A DNA stretch of 64,000 nt from Phoronis australis (lineage: Eukaryota; Phoronida; Phoronidae), in assembly GCA_002633005.1 (NCBI GenBank), contig NMRA01000280.1, positions 311,564 through 375,563 on the forward strand. Direction: 5' to 3'. Of this stretch, positions 43,262-56,800 are shown one piece after another. A model generated the notes under the pieces. That model had not been told where the DNA came from, did not search any database, and saw nothing but the letters and a program-made list of their open reading frames with translations. Both the position numbers and the translations under genes were made by a program. The stretch's first letter is position 1; each line of letters begins with the position of its first letter.

Positions 43262-43660
43262 CTGTCCACACAAAGACTTACCCTAGACCAAGTTACTCCT
43301 GGAAGAGTTGTTGCTAGGTTTGAGTGCTGTCTGGACACTATTTAAACTAGTGCAACTTACCTCACTTGTGACAACTTACTCCATCTTATCGAGGTGGATA
43401 ACTTGTTCTAGGGTAACTTGCGCTACTTGCTATTGTGGTGTGGCCGCAAACGTGGGGTAGAACGGAAGTAATTATCAGCCGCGGTTACATACAGACAGGT
43501 TTTCTTTTGTGCGCTGTCCTCACATAAGGTGTTCATTGTCACGTAAAGAGTGACAACTTCCACCTTACCCTAGTTATCAGATATGTGCATGTGGACGCTC
43601 CACTTAAAGTGTGATATGTTGCTCCAGTGCAAGTTGTTATAAGCTAGGTTGTGTGGACAG
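43262..43660. mobile_element. 399-bp TIR repeat, copy B
   Basis: Ends CTGTCCACACAA and TTGTGTGGACAG are perfect inverted repeats. It is the same family as 41163-41554, with the same block order. Non-coding. Confidence 0.75.
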
Positions 43661-45980
43661 AACTCAAGTTAGTCAGGTGTGCACACATTGCCTTTTTGTG
43701 CCTGACCTATCTGGTACTTTCTCTTTAGGGTCTTTCTTCCTAATGTAAAGCCGGCTATGTTTTGCTGAGTTGCGATCAGTGTGAAAGCCAAACTTCGTTG
43801 CTGGATTGATGTTAACAGCACCAGTTAATTGCACAAGTGGATTTTACATCAAAGTGTCCATGCTGTGGTTGGGTATGAACGGTCAACTTCGGTCTTTTTG
43901 AAGTTATCAGCAGGGGCAACTGCTATCCGAGTGTCAACAAGGGGGAGTGCTGTCACTAATATTTGTTAATATCTTGCTCAATTAATAATGACCAGTCAAA
44001 TGAAAATCGGTAGTATGTTGCTTACTCTACAGACAAGTTCTCAACCTGCTGCATTAAAATAGTCTTAACGAATGCAGAACGCCCATGCTGTACAAAAACC
44101 TAAGGTGAAGGTCACCTTATGCGTCTGTGATACCTTGGTAGTATCCTGTTTGGTCTCTCAACCTACCTATAGAATGCACGCTGAGTATGGGAACGTGACA
44201 ACCCAATGTGAGAGACAAGGCAATAAGTTAGATGATGATAGCGTCACCACCGTTTAGTTCGACATCGACTACTGAGGTCAGGATGACTGGCTCTATTAAG
44301 TTCTCTGTTAACATTAACTTTCTCTCGTAGCGGAGTTGAGTCTATATGAAAGGACCTTTTCTAAAGTGCAGTGCTTTGGGGTTTAAATCTACATGTACTG
44401 GTAGTAGAATGAGAACTTCAAAATTTGTCTGAAAGCAACGGTTGCAAACATGATCTCCCCATAAAGTTCTGAATCAAATTTCTCCAAAATCTTCTGAGCT
44501 CTTTTGAAGTATCCCCTGTTGAACTGTTTTGTTTTTGAAGATAAAATTATTTTTTATCCTTTTTGTTTGTGTATACAACATTGACGTTTCTTTATAAAGA
44601 AACATTTTCTTGAAAAACAAAAGTTAAAGTGTTTCATACACAGACAACACCACCTGCCAACAAGGTTGAAGACATCCAAATTAACCTTTCACACAACATG
44701 GAAGCTCCAGTGTTAAATCCAGTTATGGTAATTTGTGACTTTAACTACCATAAAAGACTGACAACACTGCAACAACACCCACACATAGACATTAGTGGGA
44801 AAGTCCTTTAGACCAGTCTGAAGCATGTTACACACACTTTAATTATATGCCAAATTAGCCAGTCAACAACAGAAGCTAGGACCACAACTGAAAACTCCAC
44901 CTGTTACCTTCAGATAAGCACCAGTTGAACATGGAACAGCACTTGGCAAGGATTATATATAAAGCTAAACTTCGAATGCTTTGACAAAAAAGTGCTAATT
45001 TACAAATTATGAACTTAACAAGAAATTACCTCAACTATCGCTCTGCTGACAACAGACTGAACATTTGCAAACAGTTTGCTGCTTCAAAGTAAGAGGAACC
45101 AGGTTCATCAGTTGCTAGACAGTGTTTTATCAGTGAAAACACAACTGCTTGCACACCCAGTACTGGGCATGATATCTGATAAGGTGACCTGAATGTTTCA
45201 ACCCAGTTCACATGCTCACTAACTATGTAATGCATGTATGCAGGCTGAGGTTTCATTAAAAATGCACCACATGCATGCATTATAAAGTATTTCAAAAGAA
45301 ACCCGATTCTGATCAGCAATCATCAAAAAGGTAATAACGGAAAGTCTGGTGTCTGGGGGTAATGAGGATGACATTCTGACATTTTGCACACTAGATCCAA
45401 TCCCTCAAGGAATAATGAGAGTTCAGGATAATGAGGTCCTGCCTTGAACACACTCATAATGTTGTACTTGCCTCTGCATACTCTTGGAAAAACAATGAAA
45501 TGCATTTGCTTATTGAGCTATGCTAAATTGAAATATAATTTTGGATTAACATGAAACCGCGAGCAGTTTCACTGGCAAGTTAGAGAGACCATCTATGAAG
45601 AGAACATTTTCATCAGCAGTTTGTCCATTTCCTCACCACCAAGTTGCTTTTAAGCAAAATTAGATGTCAAAATACGTTCATTCTCTGTCATAAGTTGATT
45701 AATGTGTCAACAAAGAAAGGCCTTGTAGGTGTGTCATTTAAGTAAGCAGCCTAGCTGCAAAAGTGCCAGCAAAAATGCCAACAGTTTAGGGGTAACTCAA
45801 GCTACCAGCAAATCACTTGTAACGGCTGATATTACTGGCATTTCAGGTGCTAGTAAAAGTGCTAGTGAAAATACTAGTGTTTTAGCCCGTTTGAGAATAG
45901 GGTATTTACTCAGTAGTAATTTTGTACAGTAAAATTTCACCACTTTACATCATAGAGGGCAAGTTAATGAAGTTTTTTAA
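43661..45980. other. No gene recognised
   Basis: AT-rich DNA with chance frames. The 67-codon + frame at 45729-45932 is Ser/Ala/Lys-rich and comes from short internal repeats (GCTAGTAAAAGTGCTAGTG), so it is not called. Confidence 0.5.
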
Positions 45981-45989
45981 AATGACAGA

Positions 45990-46880
45990 TCAAGAGAAAC
46001 AGTGATACATCAAATAATAGATGCCTATCTGCCAAATTTTATGAAAATCGTTGAGGACCTTTGACGATACAGAGGTAAACGTAACAAACTAAAATTGCCA
46101 CTAGGGGACACACCGTTAGTCGGATTGGTCGGAAAGTTTGCTCATGCAAGAAAAGAACACATACATCAAAGAGTTTTGGACCAGCGGATGCCGGAGAAAC
46201 GTCAGACGGACGGACGCTGGACTGATGGACAGGGATAACGATATAAAAAACTAAAACTGCCATAAAGAGCCACACCTACAGCCGGATTGGTCTGAAACTC
46301 GTCGTCATTCATTATCATCTCCATAGGAACATCTGCCACATTTCACAAAGATCGTCCAAGGAGTGAAGGAGATACAACCGAGGATGCAAAAAAATTGTCA
46401 CTAGGGGTCACCACAGCTGTCGAACCCGTCCGAAAATTAATGTCAGCCCGGTCTTTTCATCAAGAAAACATCGACCAATTTTCATAATGATCCTTTGAGC
46501 AGTTTGGCCGATAGGAAGGTAGACGTCAAAATACAAACTTTTTTTTTTTTTAATTGCCACCAGGTGGTGCAGAATAGGTCAAATCCGTCTGAAAACGGAA
46601 GGCATCATCATCTCTTAAACAGAAACTTATTTGCTAAATTTCACGCAAATCCATCACGGAAATCCAAAGATACAGAGGCAAATGTATAAAACTAAAATTG
46701 CAACTAGGGAACAGAGCAGTAGTTGAATCGGTCTGAAACTCGTGGTCGTGTGCCGTCAGCTTCATAGATACACATCTGTCACAATCCTGTAAGGGGTTTA
46801 GGAGATGCAGCCGTGGATGCTGCCAGATGCCTAGACAGAGATGACAGCAATACCACACGTAAATACGAGGGCACATAATA
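45990..46880. mobile_element. CTCF-like-motif repeat element, 5'-truncated copy
   Basis: Internal units with CCAAATTTTATGAAAATCG, ATTGCCACTAGGGGACAC and TTGCCACCAGGTGGTGC, in the same order as the 23.7-kb copy. The end ACACGTAAATACGAGGGCACATAATA is a worn form of the palindromic tail. Confidence 0.7.
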
Positions 46881-48380
46881 AGGTTAAAAAGCTAAATAAC
46901 ACTGTTTATGATCTCCCAATGTTTTAGTCAGGACATTAACCTGTTCAGGTACAGGCTCAATGCCAACTTTTGTTTTTAAGTGCACCTTCACGACCCAATC
47001 TTCACCCCTCCCTGATGTTCAAGTTCCCTAACACAAGCGCCCAGGACAGTAACCCAATGAGAGCGGTACTTAGAAAACTATACTGTTGACTGGACCACTG
47101 CCTTTAGCTACTATTACCATAAAAACTTTGTTGTTGGGAGTCACTCAACTTGCTTTCTTTCTCCATCTGGCTAAGAAATGTGTGAAAACATAAAACATAC
47201 CTGAGCTCTGCAATACTTAGAGTGAATTCCAAATGTTTATAGAAAAAACTGCATGTCTTTACTTGTAAATTTTCAGCACATTTTCACACCAATATTTTCT
47301 ATGAAACTTCAGCGTCACAGGTTTACGTTGGCATCCTCCACTTAATTGATCCAGTTATCTGAATGAATTTTAAAAATACAGAAATGCAGAATACATACCG
47401 TACCATTCAGCACATTTCCATTGTCTATGATCCCTGGGACTCACAAGTATAACTTGGCATGCTCCACTAATTCATCAATTCATTTGAAAGAAATTTTTAA
47501 GACTTACAATACATAAATCTTAAAAGACCTTCAAATATATATTTATATACAGACAACACATTCTTTCACATTGTCACATAACATATACTAATAGGTTCTA
47601 AAGAACAGGCAGTGACTCACAAGTTTGTGTTGGAAACTGTCAATCAGTTGTCAACACTGGCGAGGGGCAATCAAGAGCAGGTTGAGAGGGGGGTTATTGA
47701 CTGTAAGGAGGACTTTTTGCAGTGAATTGGGGAATGGTACTGTTATGCTCCCATGGTCTAGTATTTTCATAAACCGGTAAATACACGTTTTGGCAGACAT
47801 GTTATCCCAACTGGTGCTTGGAATCAGCAAAATATTTGACCGAGAAAATATTGAGCAATTACACTGAGCGCAACTAATCTACGCACAAGCCACGTAAATG
47901 TTACAATTGTCGAGGATTTGTTTCTCTTAAAACAATCAAGAGTAAAAAATATCAAGGAAATTGAATGTCGGCATTTAAAACGCAAGATGGAGAAGTTCAA
48001 TTGCTCGATGAAAGCACATTACATAAATACTGCGCCATTTACTATTTGTTCGTTATACTCTTTTCAGCAAGATCCATCCAATAACCTGTTTAGGCAATCT
48101 TAAACTACTGCCACAAGTGCTGTCATGGATAAGTATTTTTACAACCAACATGAGGTGCTGCAATGTCCTCTGAAGCAGTAAATTTCTGTTCTGATTGTTG
48201 TCCGGTGTTGACTTTCTTCATGTCTATTTCAATGTGAAACAGTGCATAAATTTCCACTGTCGCCAAGTCAACACAAGCATGACACGTGAGCGAATAAACT
48301 CAAAACTCAGACCTCGCTGAGGCCTCTCGGTACCGACTGAACTTGCTTGCTTTAAAGTGTATTATTGCCTCACTTTTCAT
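46881..48380. other. No gene recognised
   Basis: AT-rich, no splice-bounded coding segment noticed. Confidence 0.5.
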
Positions 48381-48382
48381 TC

Positions 48383-49445
48383 AACAAGAGCAACGTGGAG
48401 CGTTGAAATGCACCCACGAATGCACCGCTAATGTTGTGCTATTAGGGGTGTTTATTTGGAACATGAAAATTTGCAACCAGATGGCACAAAATATGTCGAA
48501 TCCATCTGAGAACTTGTATGTGTCATCAAAGCTATTTACCAAATTTCATAAAAATCTGTCAAGGAACTTCTGAAAAAACAAAGGAAAAAGAAAAAATGAA
48601 ATTGCCACTAAGAGGCTATAAGCGCAAAAAACATAACTGCCACAAAGAGGCACCAAAGTAGATAAAGTCGTCGGAAAATCATCGTCAGACTTCCTCTTCC
48701 CATTAGGAACATAAATGCCAATTTCCATAACCATCCTTAGAGTGGTTTGGTTGACAGAAAGGCAGACGACAAATAACAAGACTTGAAAACAGTAAAAATG
48801 GCTACAAGATGGCGCAAAATGCCTCGAATTTTACCGAAAACCGGATGATAGCGTCACCTCACTAATACTGCCTAACTGCCAAATTTTATGAAAATCCATT
48901 GATGATCCTTTAAGATACAGAGGTAAACGTTAAAGACTAAAATTGCCACTAGGAGGCACACCTGTAGCCCACTCCGTCCGAAGTCGTCATCCTCTGTAGT
49001 CAACTTCATATAAATACACCAGCAAAATTCAATAAAGATCCTGTAGAGCATTAAGGAGATACAGCCATGGGCGCAAAAACAAACAAAACAGCCACTAGGA
49101 GGCGCCATAGCATTCCAAGTCATCGGAAAATCATCGTTAGCCGCCCTCTTCACAGTAAGAACATATATGCCAACTTTCACAATCATACCTAGAGCGGTTT
49201 GGTTGAGAGAACGATGGACGCCAAAAAACAGACTCGAAAACAGTAAAAATGGCCACTAGGTGGCGCAAAGTACCCCGAATCCATCTGAAAATGGGAGGAT
49301 GGCATCATCCCACTAATAGATGTCTAACTGCCAAATTTTATGAAAATCCGTTGAAGACCTCCAAATCTACAGAGGTAAGCGCAAAAAAATTAAAATTGCC
49401 ACCAGGGGGCACACCAGTAATTGGAGAGGTTCGAAATTCGTTGGC
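48383..49445. mobile_element. CTCF-like-motif repeat element, 3'-truncated copy
   Basis: Starts ACAAGAGCAACGTGGAGCGTTG like the 23.7-kb copy. It contains at least six units, including ATGGCCACTAGGTGGCGC (core 49253-49266) and TTGCCACCAGGGGGCAC (core 49399-49412). It stops before the GGAC microsatellite and palindromic tail. Confidence 0.75.
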
Positions 49446-52400
49446 CAACATACTGGGCCACATGTAAGTATACATACACAATTACGGTAGGCATAATGAT
49501 GTCATTAACATCTGCTTTATTACGCCAACTGTTATTGATAGAAATTTCTAATCATAATTTGATATCATTTAGCTCAACAAGGCCAATCCAAAACAAATCA
49601 CGTAAGTTCAGAGTGAAACGGCTAGTTAACCAAAACACAATTTATAATCTCACAGTCCACTTATATTGCACTGGTGTTTCACTTTATAGTAAATGTGCAG
49701 AAGTGATCAACACCTATCACACTAATCGACTCGCGTGTGTCTTTGCAAAGTTGCTCGTTTAGTACGACATCATTTTGATGATTAGAACCGAGTCAAATAA
49801 AATTAAAATGCCAAAAATCCACAGCCTTAATAATTAGGTCACATTTACATTGTGCTGTAAATTACTAAGAACTGACAAAGTTTTTGACTGGCTGTGGATC
49901 AATCGTAATCCTTCCCAACTCTCCTGAAGCATGCAATATGTGCAACAATTATCCGAGCACACTAATTAATCCAAACGCAAGTAATTTTATAAAATTTTCA
50001 AGTTCTTCACTGCTACCTGAATTGGAAAAAATACAATACCTGCAGAATTTTTGAAAATGTGATGTGACTGTGCATCTCTATTTGAGGTTCCTAATCGTGT
50101 CATAGTAGTGGCAGATACGTCACCACATATGAACAAGGAAGTGAATACAGTCACAAAGTGGTTGTGTTATCAGCTTGCACAAAGCTGCTTACACACTGCA
50201 GGCTAGAATGAATGAGTTAAAATGATTGATGGAACCTCAAAAAGCTAACTGTTTTACAGAAACAGTTGCCTTGGAAACATCTACAACAGAAATGTGATGA
50301 GGCAGATGCAAACGCCGCAGCAATAACGGCAATGAATATTATGACTTTAAAAAAGAACATAACGTTGTGAAAACAGTTTTCTTAAAACACCAAAAAATTA
50401 CACTTCTTCCCTAGCCAGGCAACACTTGTTACTGTGCCCATTAATAATGGTTATATAACATCAAAAGTATCTGCTTACATAGCCCTGCCTGCAAATCGAC
50501 ATTCTATGACAAAACAGCAATTTGAAAGCCAAGCCAGATGAAAACTTTGACTGAGTGAGACTATTCAACAGTCATATGTAAGTGGTGGCAAGACTACTGC
50601 AGTCATTTCTCGCAAGAAATAAAACATAAATAAAATCGGAAAAAGCCAAAAATACAACAAAAGCATTAGTGCTACGGGAGTTATTGACATTGTCTTAAAA
50701 AATTCCCCTACTGCAGCAATATTGTTTCCATCTTAGCTTTGCTTCCCCTCCACAAACCCCTTCCCCCTCTGAAAATAGGGCCGTCCCAGATTAAACACCG
50801 ACACTTGAATCTCGCTGCATTTTCTCACAATGCCGTAAATATCCGTCAGTTCTCGTTTTCGTGTCACTGGAGTTTCACATGTTATTTGTTATTGTCCAAT
50901 TCTTTACAAGTTTTTCTTGGTTGCATTACGCTATCCATCCTGCCAATGCCGACGAAGTATTACTGCTGTGCTGTGGGCTGCAAGTTGGACGTGAGAAAGT
51001 CTGATAAATTAGACAATCCTGACATCAATGAGAGACACGAAAAGGTGCCTAATTTCCAAAACGAGGTCACGAGCTTTCTAATCTCCGATACAAAGCAGAG
51101 TTCCATCACAGTGTAATCAGGGACAGACCTATTGCCATGCAGGTGTATCACTTTGAGTGAAACTTAAGTGCAAAACAATGACTCAGTAAGGTCACACATG
51201 TTTACAACTCTAAGCAGTATTGCCTGTGACATTCATAAGGTACCTACAATACACACAGGAATGTCTTTGTCTAGTATTCAAAAGCACTTCTCATTCAGAG
51301 TCCTCACAAAGAAACCTTATTCAAATCTCAAGGCAACCAAAACAATCTTTGAGATCCACAGTGTTTAGAAGCAGGCAAGCATACACTCACTGTTAGTTTA
51401 TGGTATTTGTACCTAAGTTAAAAAGCTTATTAATGTCCACCTAATCAGGTGGCAGTGTCAATGAAGTTAATCAAGCATGACAAACAAAACACACAAATAA
51501 CATAATAATGGAGCCTATACACTTTTGTGTGGTAGAAACATTTCCCTTGATAGGAAACGTGCTTGGCATATTGAAAAATAATGAGCACGCCTTTAAAAGA
51601 GACCATAAAACCAAGCTAGCAGCCTTGGACTTCCCTTGTTTGTGAGAAAACACAAATCAACTCATTCTTGGAGCAGCTGGATATAACATGATACAAAAGT
51701 TGTGGACTATTAATTGCTTGCAAACTACTTTTATCTTGAAAAAAGACAGTAACAGCATACATGTAAAAGGTAAGATGGCTTACTCACAGATTGACAGTTG
51801 GCTGATAACAAAGTTCAGCTCACAAGAATCAAAAGCCACTGAGATGTAGCAAAGACAAGCCTGCGCAAAACCCCAAAAAAGAACTCAGATACTTTAAAAA
51901 AATCACGAAAAAGTAGTGAAAGAGAAACAGGAAGGTGGAGAGTGGGGGAAATTAGTGAGGATGGGATGGGCAGTAGGGGGAGACATGGAAACGAAAAAGC
52001 AGATGGGGGCAGGGGAAATAAAGTTTCCCTGAGCAAAATATCCACCGCAATGCACTTACGTAGTTGGTCTGTTCTTGAGGGGGTGGGTAAGTTCTTCAAT
52101 CAAAGTCAGAAAGCAGCTGGAAGCCACCGATGAAGGTCAGGGGTGGATAGTAGGGAGAAAATGGAAGCCTGGTTTGTTACTGAGCACTTAAATCCCATTA
52201 ATTGAATACAATGGCACTAAAAACATAGTTGATTATTATAAATTATCTGTCTATTGAGAAAAGCAAAAACCTCAAGATATCATGGATCCCTGCAGTGCAT
52301 AAATTTACTGTGATGAAATAGAACCATTCGAACACAAACACAGGGAGGACGGTAAAATCTCGCCAATTTTAAACCAAAATAATGGTAATGTTGTTCTTTT

Positions 52401-53390
52401 TTTAAATTCTTCTCACAATGTTGTGAATGTCCACAATTTCTCAAAATGCTCTCGCAGTATAGAAACTGAAAATGCTAAAGCTTTTATTCAATGCTTCTTA
52501 TCTTTTAAGGAAAAATGAAAGAACTACCAATGTTGTCCGCGCGATCCGTCATGTTGTGTCCTAAATTGGTAAGATTATAAACTATAATAAGTAGTAAATA
52601 TGGTAAATTTCAAATTCATAACAAACAGATGGTTAACAGCTGCAGAAGACTCTGAATTTTGTTTTGACATTTCGTGAACTCTCTTTATCAAATATACCCG
52701 TTCAAAATTACGGTTGGGTAAAAGCACACATTGTTCGGCCAAACATAGCAATAGAGATTTTACAGTGCATTAGTTCACACTTTTACCACATTATTTCCCA
52801 ACTTGAAGTACGCCATAAGTTGAAAAACATTTCATACTATCTAAATACAACATTTCACAGTACCTTCTTTTTCACACTAACCAAGAACAAAAGATACAGA
52901 TGTGTCGACAGTGACTTCATGTAGTTGCACACCACAACACCATAGAAGCACTGAATGGGCAATGTACACTTTGAATGTATTTTTGATCATTCCTATAAAT
53001 AGCCCATAATCCATACACACAGAGCATAGTTCCAGCACAACCAGGTGTGTCCACACATTTCACCTAGCAACTCACCTGCGATCACCTTTAACAGACTTGA
53101 TTCACAGTCACAGTGACTAGTACTGTCTAGACAGTAATGATATTGTTGAGCCTTTACATTACAACACTTAAACCCAACAAAAAGACAAACTACACTTAAC
53201 TGGATACACAGAAAAACAAACCAATTAGCGTTATCTCTTACCAAGTTTACTTTGAGTCACAACTTCGTTAGCTCATCAGGTAGATAATGAGCCATTTAGC
53301 TGTTTTGCAATCATCTCATTCTGTTTGAACAAATAAGCAACATCAGAAACACAAAGCTCATAGCTGCACCACTAACAGTAAGCTTCTGGG
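49446..53390. other. No confident gene; one weak start-exon candidate
   Basis: The only coding-like point is an ATG at 50947 followed by Pro-Thr-Lys-Tyr-Tyr-Cys-Cys-Ala-Val-Gly-Cys-Lys, which resembles the start of a THAP zinc finger and is followed by GTGAGA. Nothing downstream confirms it. The G-rich tract at 51900-52030 is low complexity. Confidence 0.4.
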
Positions 53391-53394
53391 GGTG

Positions 53395-53845
53395 TTTACA
53401 AGTGTCAAAAATGACCACTAGGTGGTGCGGAATGTGTGGAACTTATCTGAAAATGGGAAAGACTCATCTTCTCCCTTGCCAAATTTCATTAAAATACATC
53501 TAAGAACTCCAAAGATAGAAGCAAACTTAAAAATTAAAATTACCACTAGGAGACATAGTGTTTGTCAGATTGGTCTGAAACCCAATGCCATCTGTTGTCA
53601 GCTTCATAAAGACACGCGTGTTACGTAAATCTTATTAAAATCCTGCAAGGGGTTCAGGCGATATGTAACAGCAGACGCTGGACGCCCAGGCAGAAATGAC
53701 GGCACTATACACAACGCAGGCACAAATTGTCATCACAGCCCTAATTGTCACACTTTGAGATGACATGACAATTTCAGCCTGCACCATTCACCCACACACC
53801 CACACCCACACACCCACACCCACACATATATGTGGGCACATAAAA
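53395..53845. mobile_element. CTCF-like-motif repeat element, short fragment
   Basis: Units with GACCACTAGGTGGTGC (core 53415-53428) and ATTACCACTAGGAGACA, then a CACCCACA microsatellite and the tail ATATATGTGGGCACATAAAA. Middle units are missing relative to the full copy. Confidence 0.65.
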
Positions 53846-53849
53846 TCCT

Positions 53850-56800
53850 GGAGTAAAGGTCTCAAGAGAAAAAACCTATAGTCGAGTATTATTTTAAAGG
53901 TAAAAAGGAAAAATGTAACCACCAGATGCGGCTCCAGGATCATGAACGCAGGGAGTCTGACGTGATCAAACAAAGGACACTTGATATTTCATCATTACAA
54001 CACCACACAAGTGTCTGAGCCAGGAGTCCTGCCACCATGGAACCCCTACGGGATCTGCGTCCGTCATAGTTACACCATGTTCAAGTAATACCCAACAATG
54101 GGTACTTGCCTTCACCTGGGCAGTCAATCCTCCTGTGTATGCTTGTGTGGTCTCTGTGTAAAAGCTGCACTGACCAGAGAATATTCACAGCAGAAAGCCA
54201 GCCAAATCCATTGTGATGTTAAATCAGTTTCGACATTAGCGTTTGATGGAAAACCGGTCTTCAGGTGCTTAATGATAATGCGGCATGGTTTAATTGCAGC
54301 AAAACAGCATAACGAACATCGTTAATTAGCCTTATGTCAAATGGTAGCCAATCAGCTCGGACATTTCATACAGTGATGAACAATTTCACTCAGAGTTGGC
54401 TGGATAAAAGGTTTGGTATTACAGACCTTTTTCAACACTGGGGTTGTGTATGTAGGAATAAACAACAGTTTAAGTGCATATCAGTGCCTTCCTCTTATGG
54501 CAGAACTTATTTGATCAACCTTTTTGGAAGTCACGTGGTGTTTCAATTATGCTAGGAAAATGAAGGTTCACTTCGAAAAATGATGTTTTCAAAGCCACAA
54601 CCTGTACCAGGACAGACATGCCCTACATGATGTTTAGAGAGTATCACAGAAAAAGCCACAAATACAGAAACAGCTTATACCTATGGTAAAAAGTTTTGAG
54701 TTGGGACAGTGAAAAAAATATTAATTTGCTCAAGGTCAGAGCTTGTACCAAAGTTCAGAAATATGCAATATTTGTGGTCCCAAATTCAAGAATTACCATC
54801 AATGACAAACGATTACTCAATTTAATGTTACACACTGCTAGGATGAGCAAAAAGGTTGTGTTGGCAGCTATTTTTTGTTGACCGTGTTCCAACCTATAGC
54901 ATCAAGAAATTTCAATTTCTGTGTGAATTTCTGTGTCCCAAATTACAAAGCCTTCCCAAACTGTAGAATTATTACCATAATATTCATCATATTCTTCGCA
55001 GAACTTCGCAGCTCACCTACAAGTGTAGAGAATATCTATTTATTCTATATCAGTTTTACATGTCGTTAACCTGTGTTCATTGTTTCAATACAGATACATA
55101 CCTATGTTAGACATGGTTCAGTATTGTTGAAGAAATAACGGAACCACTTCTGATACAAAGACTCTAGTAGTGATCTATACTGAATCAAAATGACTGACAT
55201 CAAATGTCCCGCAACACAACGTGATATGGCCTGCCCCCCCCAGACTGGAAGTCTTCCTGAAACTCCTTGACATGCATGAAAGGACCACCACTCACCCAGT
55301 AAGCACCCCTGTAACAGCCACAGGGGTCAAAGCAGAGAATGTGAAGCGTCCAGTCAATTTAAAACCAAAAATAGGATTCAGAAGTGATTTGAAGTAAACC
55401 AAAGTTCAACTGATGAAATGCACTTCATTCAGCAGGGTTCAGTTTTGGTATGCGCCCCTTGGCAAATTAACAGTCATGGTGGTGCCTTGCCAAGACTGTA
55501 CTGAATAAGCACATCTGCACTGACCCACATATTTTAGAGTGGATGGACAAAATTACACATAGCCTATTTTTCTAAAACAACTCTGCTCACAATGTGATAT
55601 AAATACAACCAACTAATAATAGATAAATCTTGGTTGACTTGGAGAAGTACGTATTAATTCCTTCATGACGCTGACTCCGTTGATTGATCAATACAAGCTA
55701 ATGATACACAACTATTAAATAGCTCTCCGCCTTCAACGTCTCCGTCATCTTCATCCACCACTGATTGAATTCAGCAACACAAACAGCTGCTTAGAAACAC
55801 TGCAAACGCCTGTGACAAACTGTGGTAACAAGAACCGTGATGTAAAATGCTGGAAATGTGGAGGGCTACCAAATCTGGACCAGAACATTTTAAATATATG
55901 TAACAATATCATTTGTGGGATTAAACACATCCTTGATCATAAAACATATTCTGCAGCAAATTGAATCTTGCATTAGAGTAGCAATATCACACACCCACAC
56001 GTTTGTTAGATCAGTGAAATAAATGTGGGTTAGGAATGGGAGGCTAGATATAAAAGCCGGAAAATTTGACCACTGTATTTTTCAGCTTGTTTGGTTCGGC
56101 ACGATCTGAATGAAGGGAATACAAACTTGGATGCGATAATAAAAGCACTCCAGAGCATGACACTTAGTGAAATTGAACGCAAAATGTTAAGTCATAACGG
56201 GAAACCATATAGCCTGTGAACAGATCTGCTAACACACCAAGTTTCAGAAAGATCTGTCCAAGGATGCCGGAGGGCCATCTGTTGCCCAATTTGAATCAAA
56301 AACAGTAGATATGGAGCTCAAGACGAGATACACAATGTGTGTAAGTTCCATGTCAATCAGGCAACAAATGCGGCTTACAGGCGCGGGGGANGGGGGGGGG
56401 GGGGGGGCAATCAACAAGAAAGTGAGGAAAGATCAGACAACAAAAACAGTTGCCAGAAATTCTCGGATTAGTCAGAAATGGTACATGTAGGTCGTAGAGA
56501 GAAGCGCACGATACATTCCAGGTAGTCCGGGACAAGATCTATCTACTACACAAATTTCAGAATTGAATTTCTCGCTGAAAAAGTGAAAATTTGAAAAGTG
56601 GCTATCACAGTGCAACCTTGCATTCTATTTCGCCTAAAATATGCTTCAAGCGTTTAATCAGATACCATGTGCACACAAATTCACAACAGAGCAACGTATT
56701 TGGCAAAATTTCATTTCCCCAAGTAATAAATTATGCATGAAAAGACAAATACACCAGCACAAGTTAAAGGGAAAGCAACAGTTTCCGTGTTACCTTTAGC

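Noticed and set aside
45729-45932. Ser/Lys-rich 67-codon + frame
   Set aside because: Derived from short internal repeats; composition is low complexity.
51815-52099. 94-codon minus-strand frame with GTAAGT nearby
   Set aside because: Pro/Leu/Ser-rich strand of a purine-rich tract; upstream frame is broken by stops.
53780-53830. CACCCACA tract
   Set aside because: Simple microsatellite at the end of a repeat fragment, not a regulatory or CRISPR-like array.
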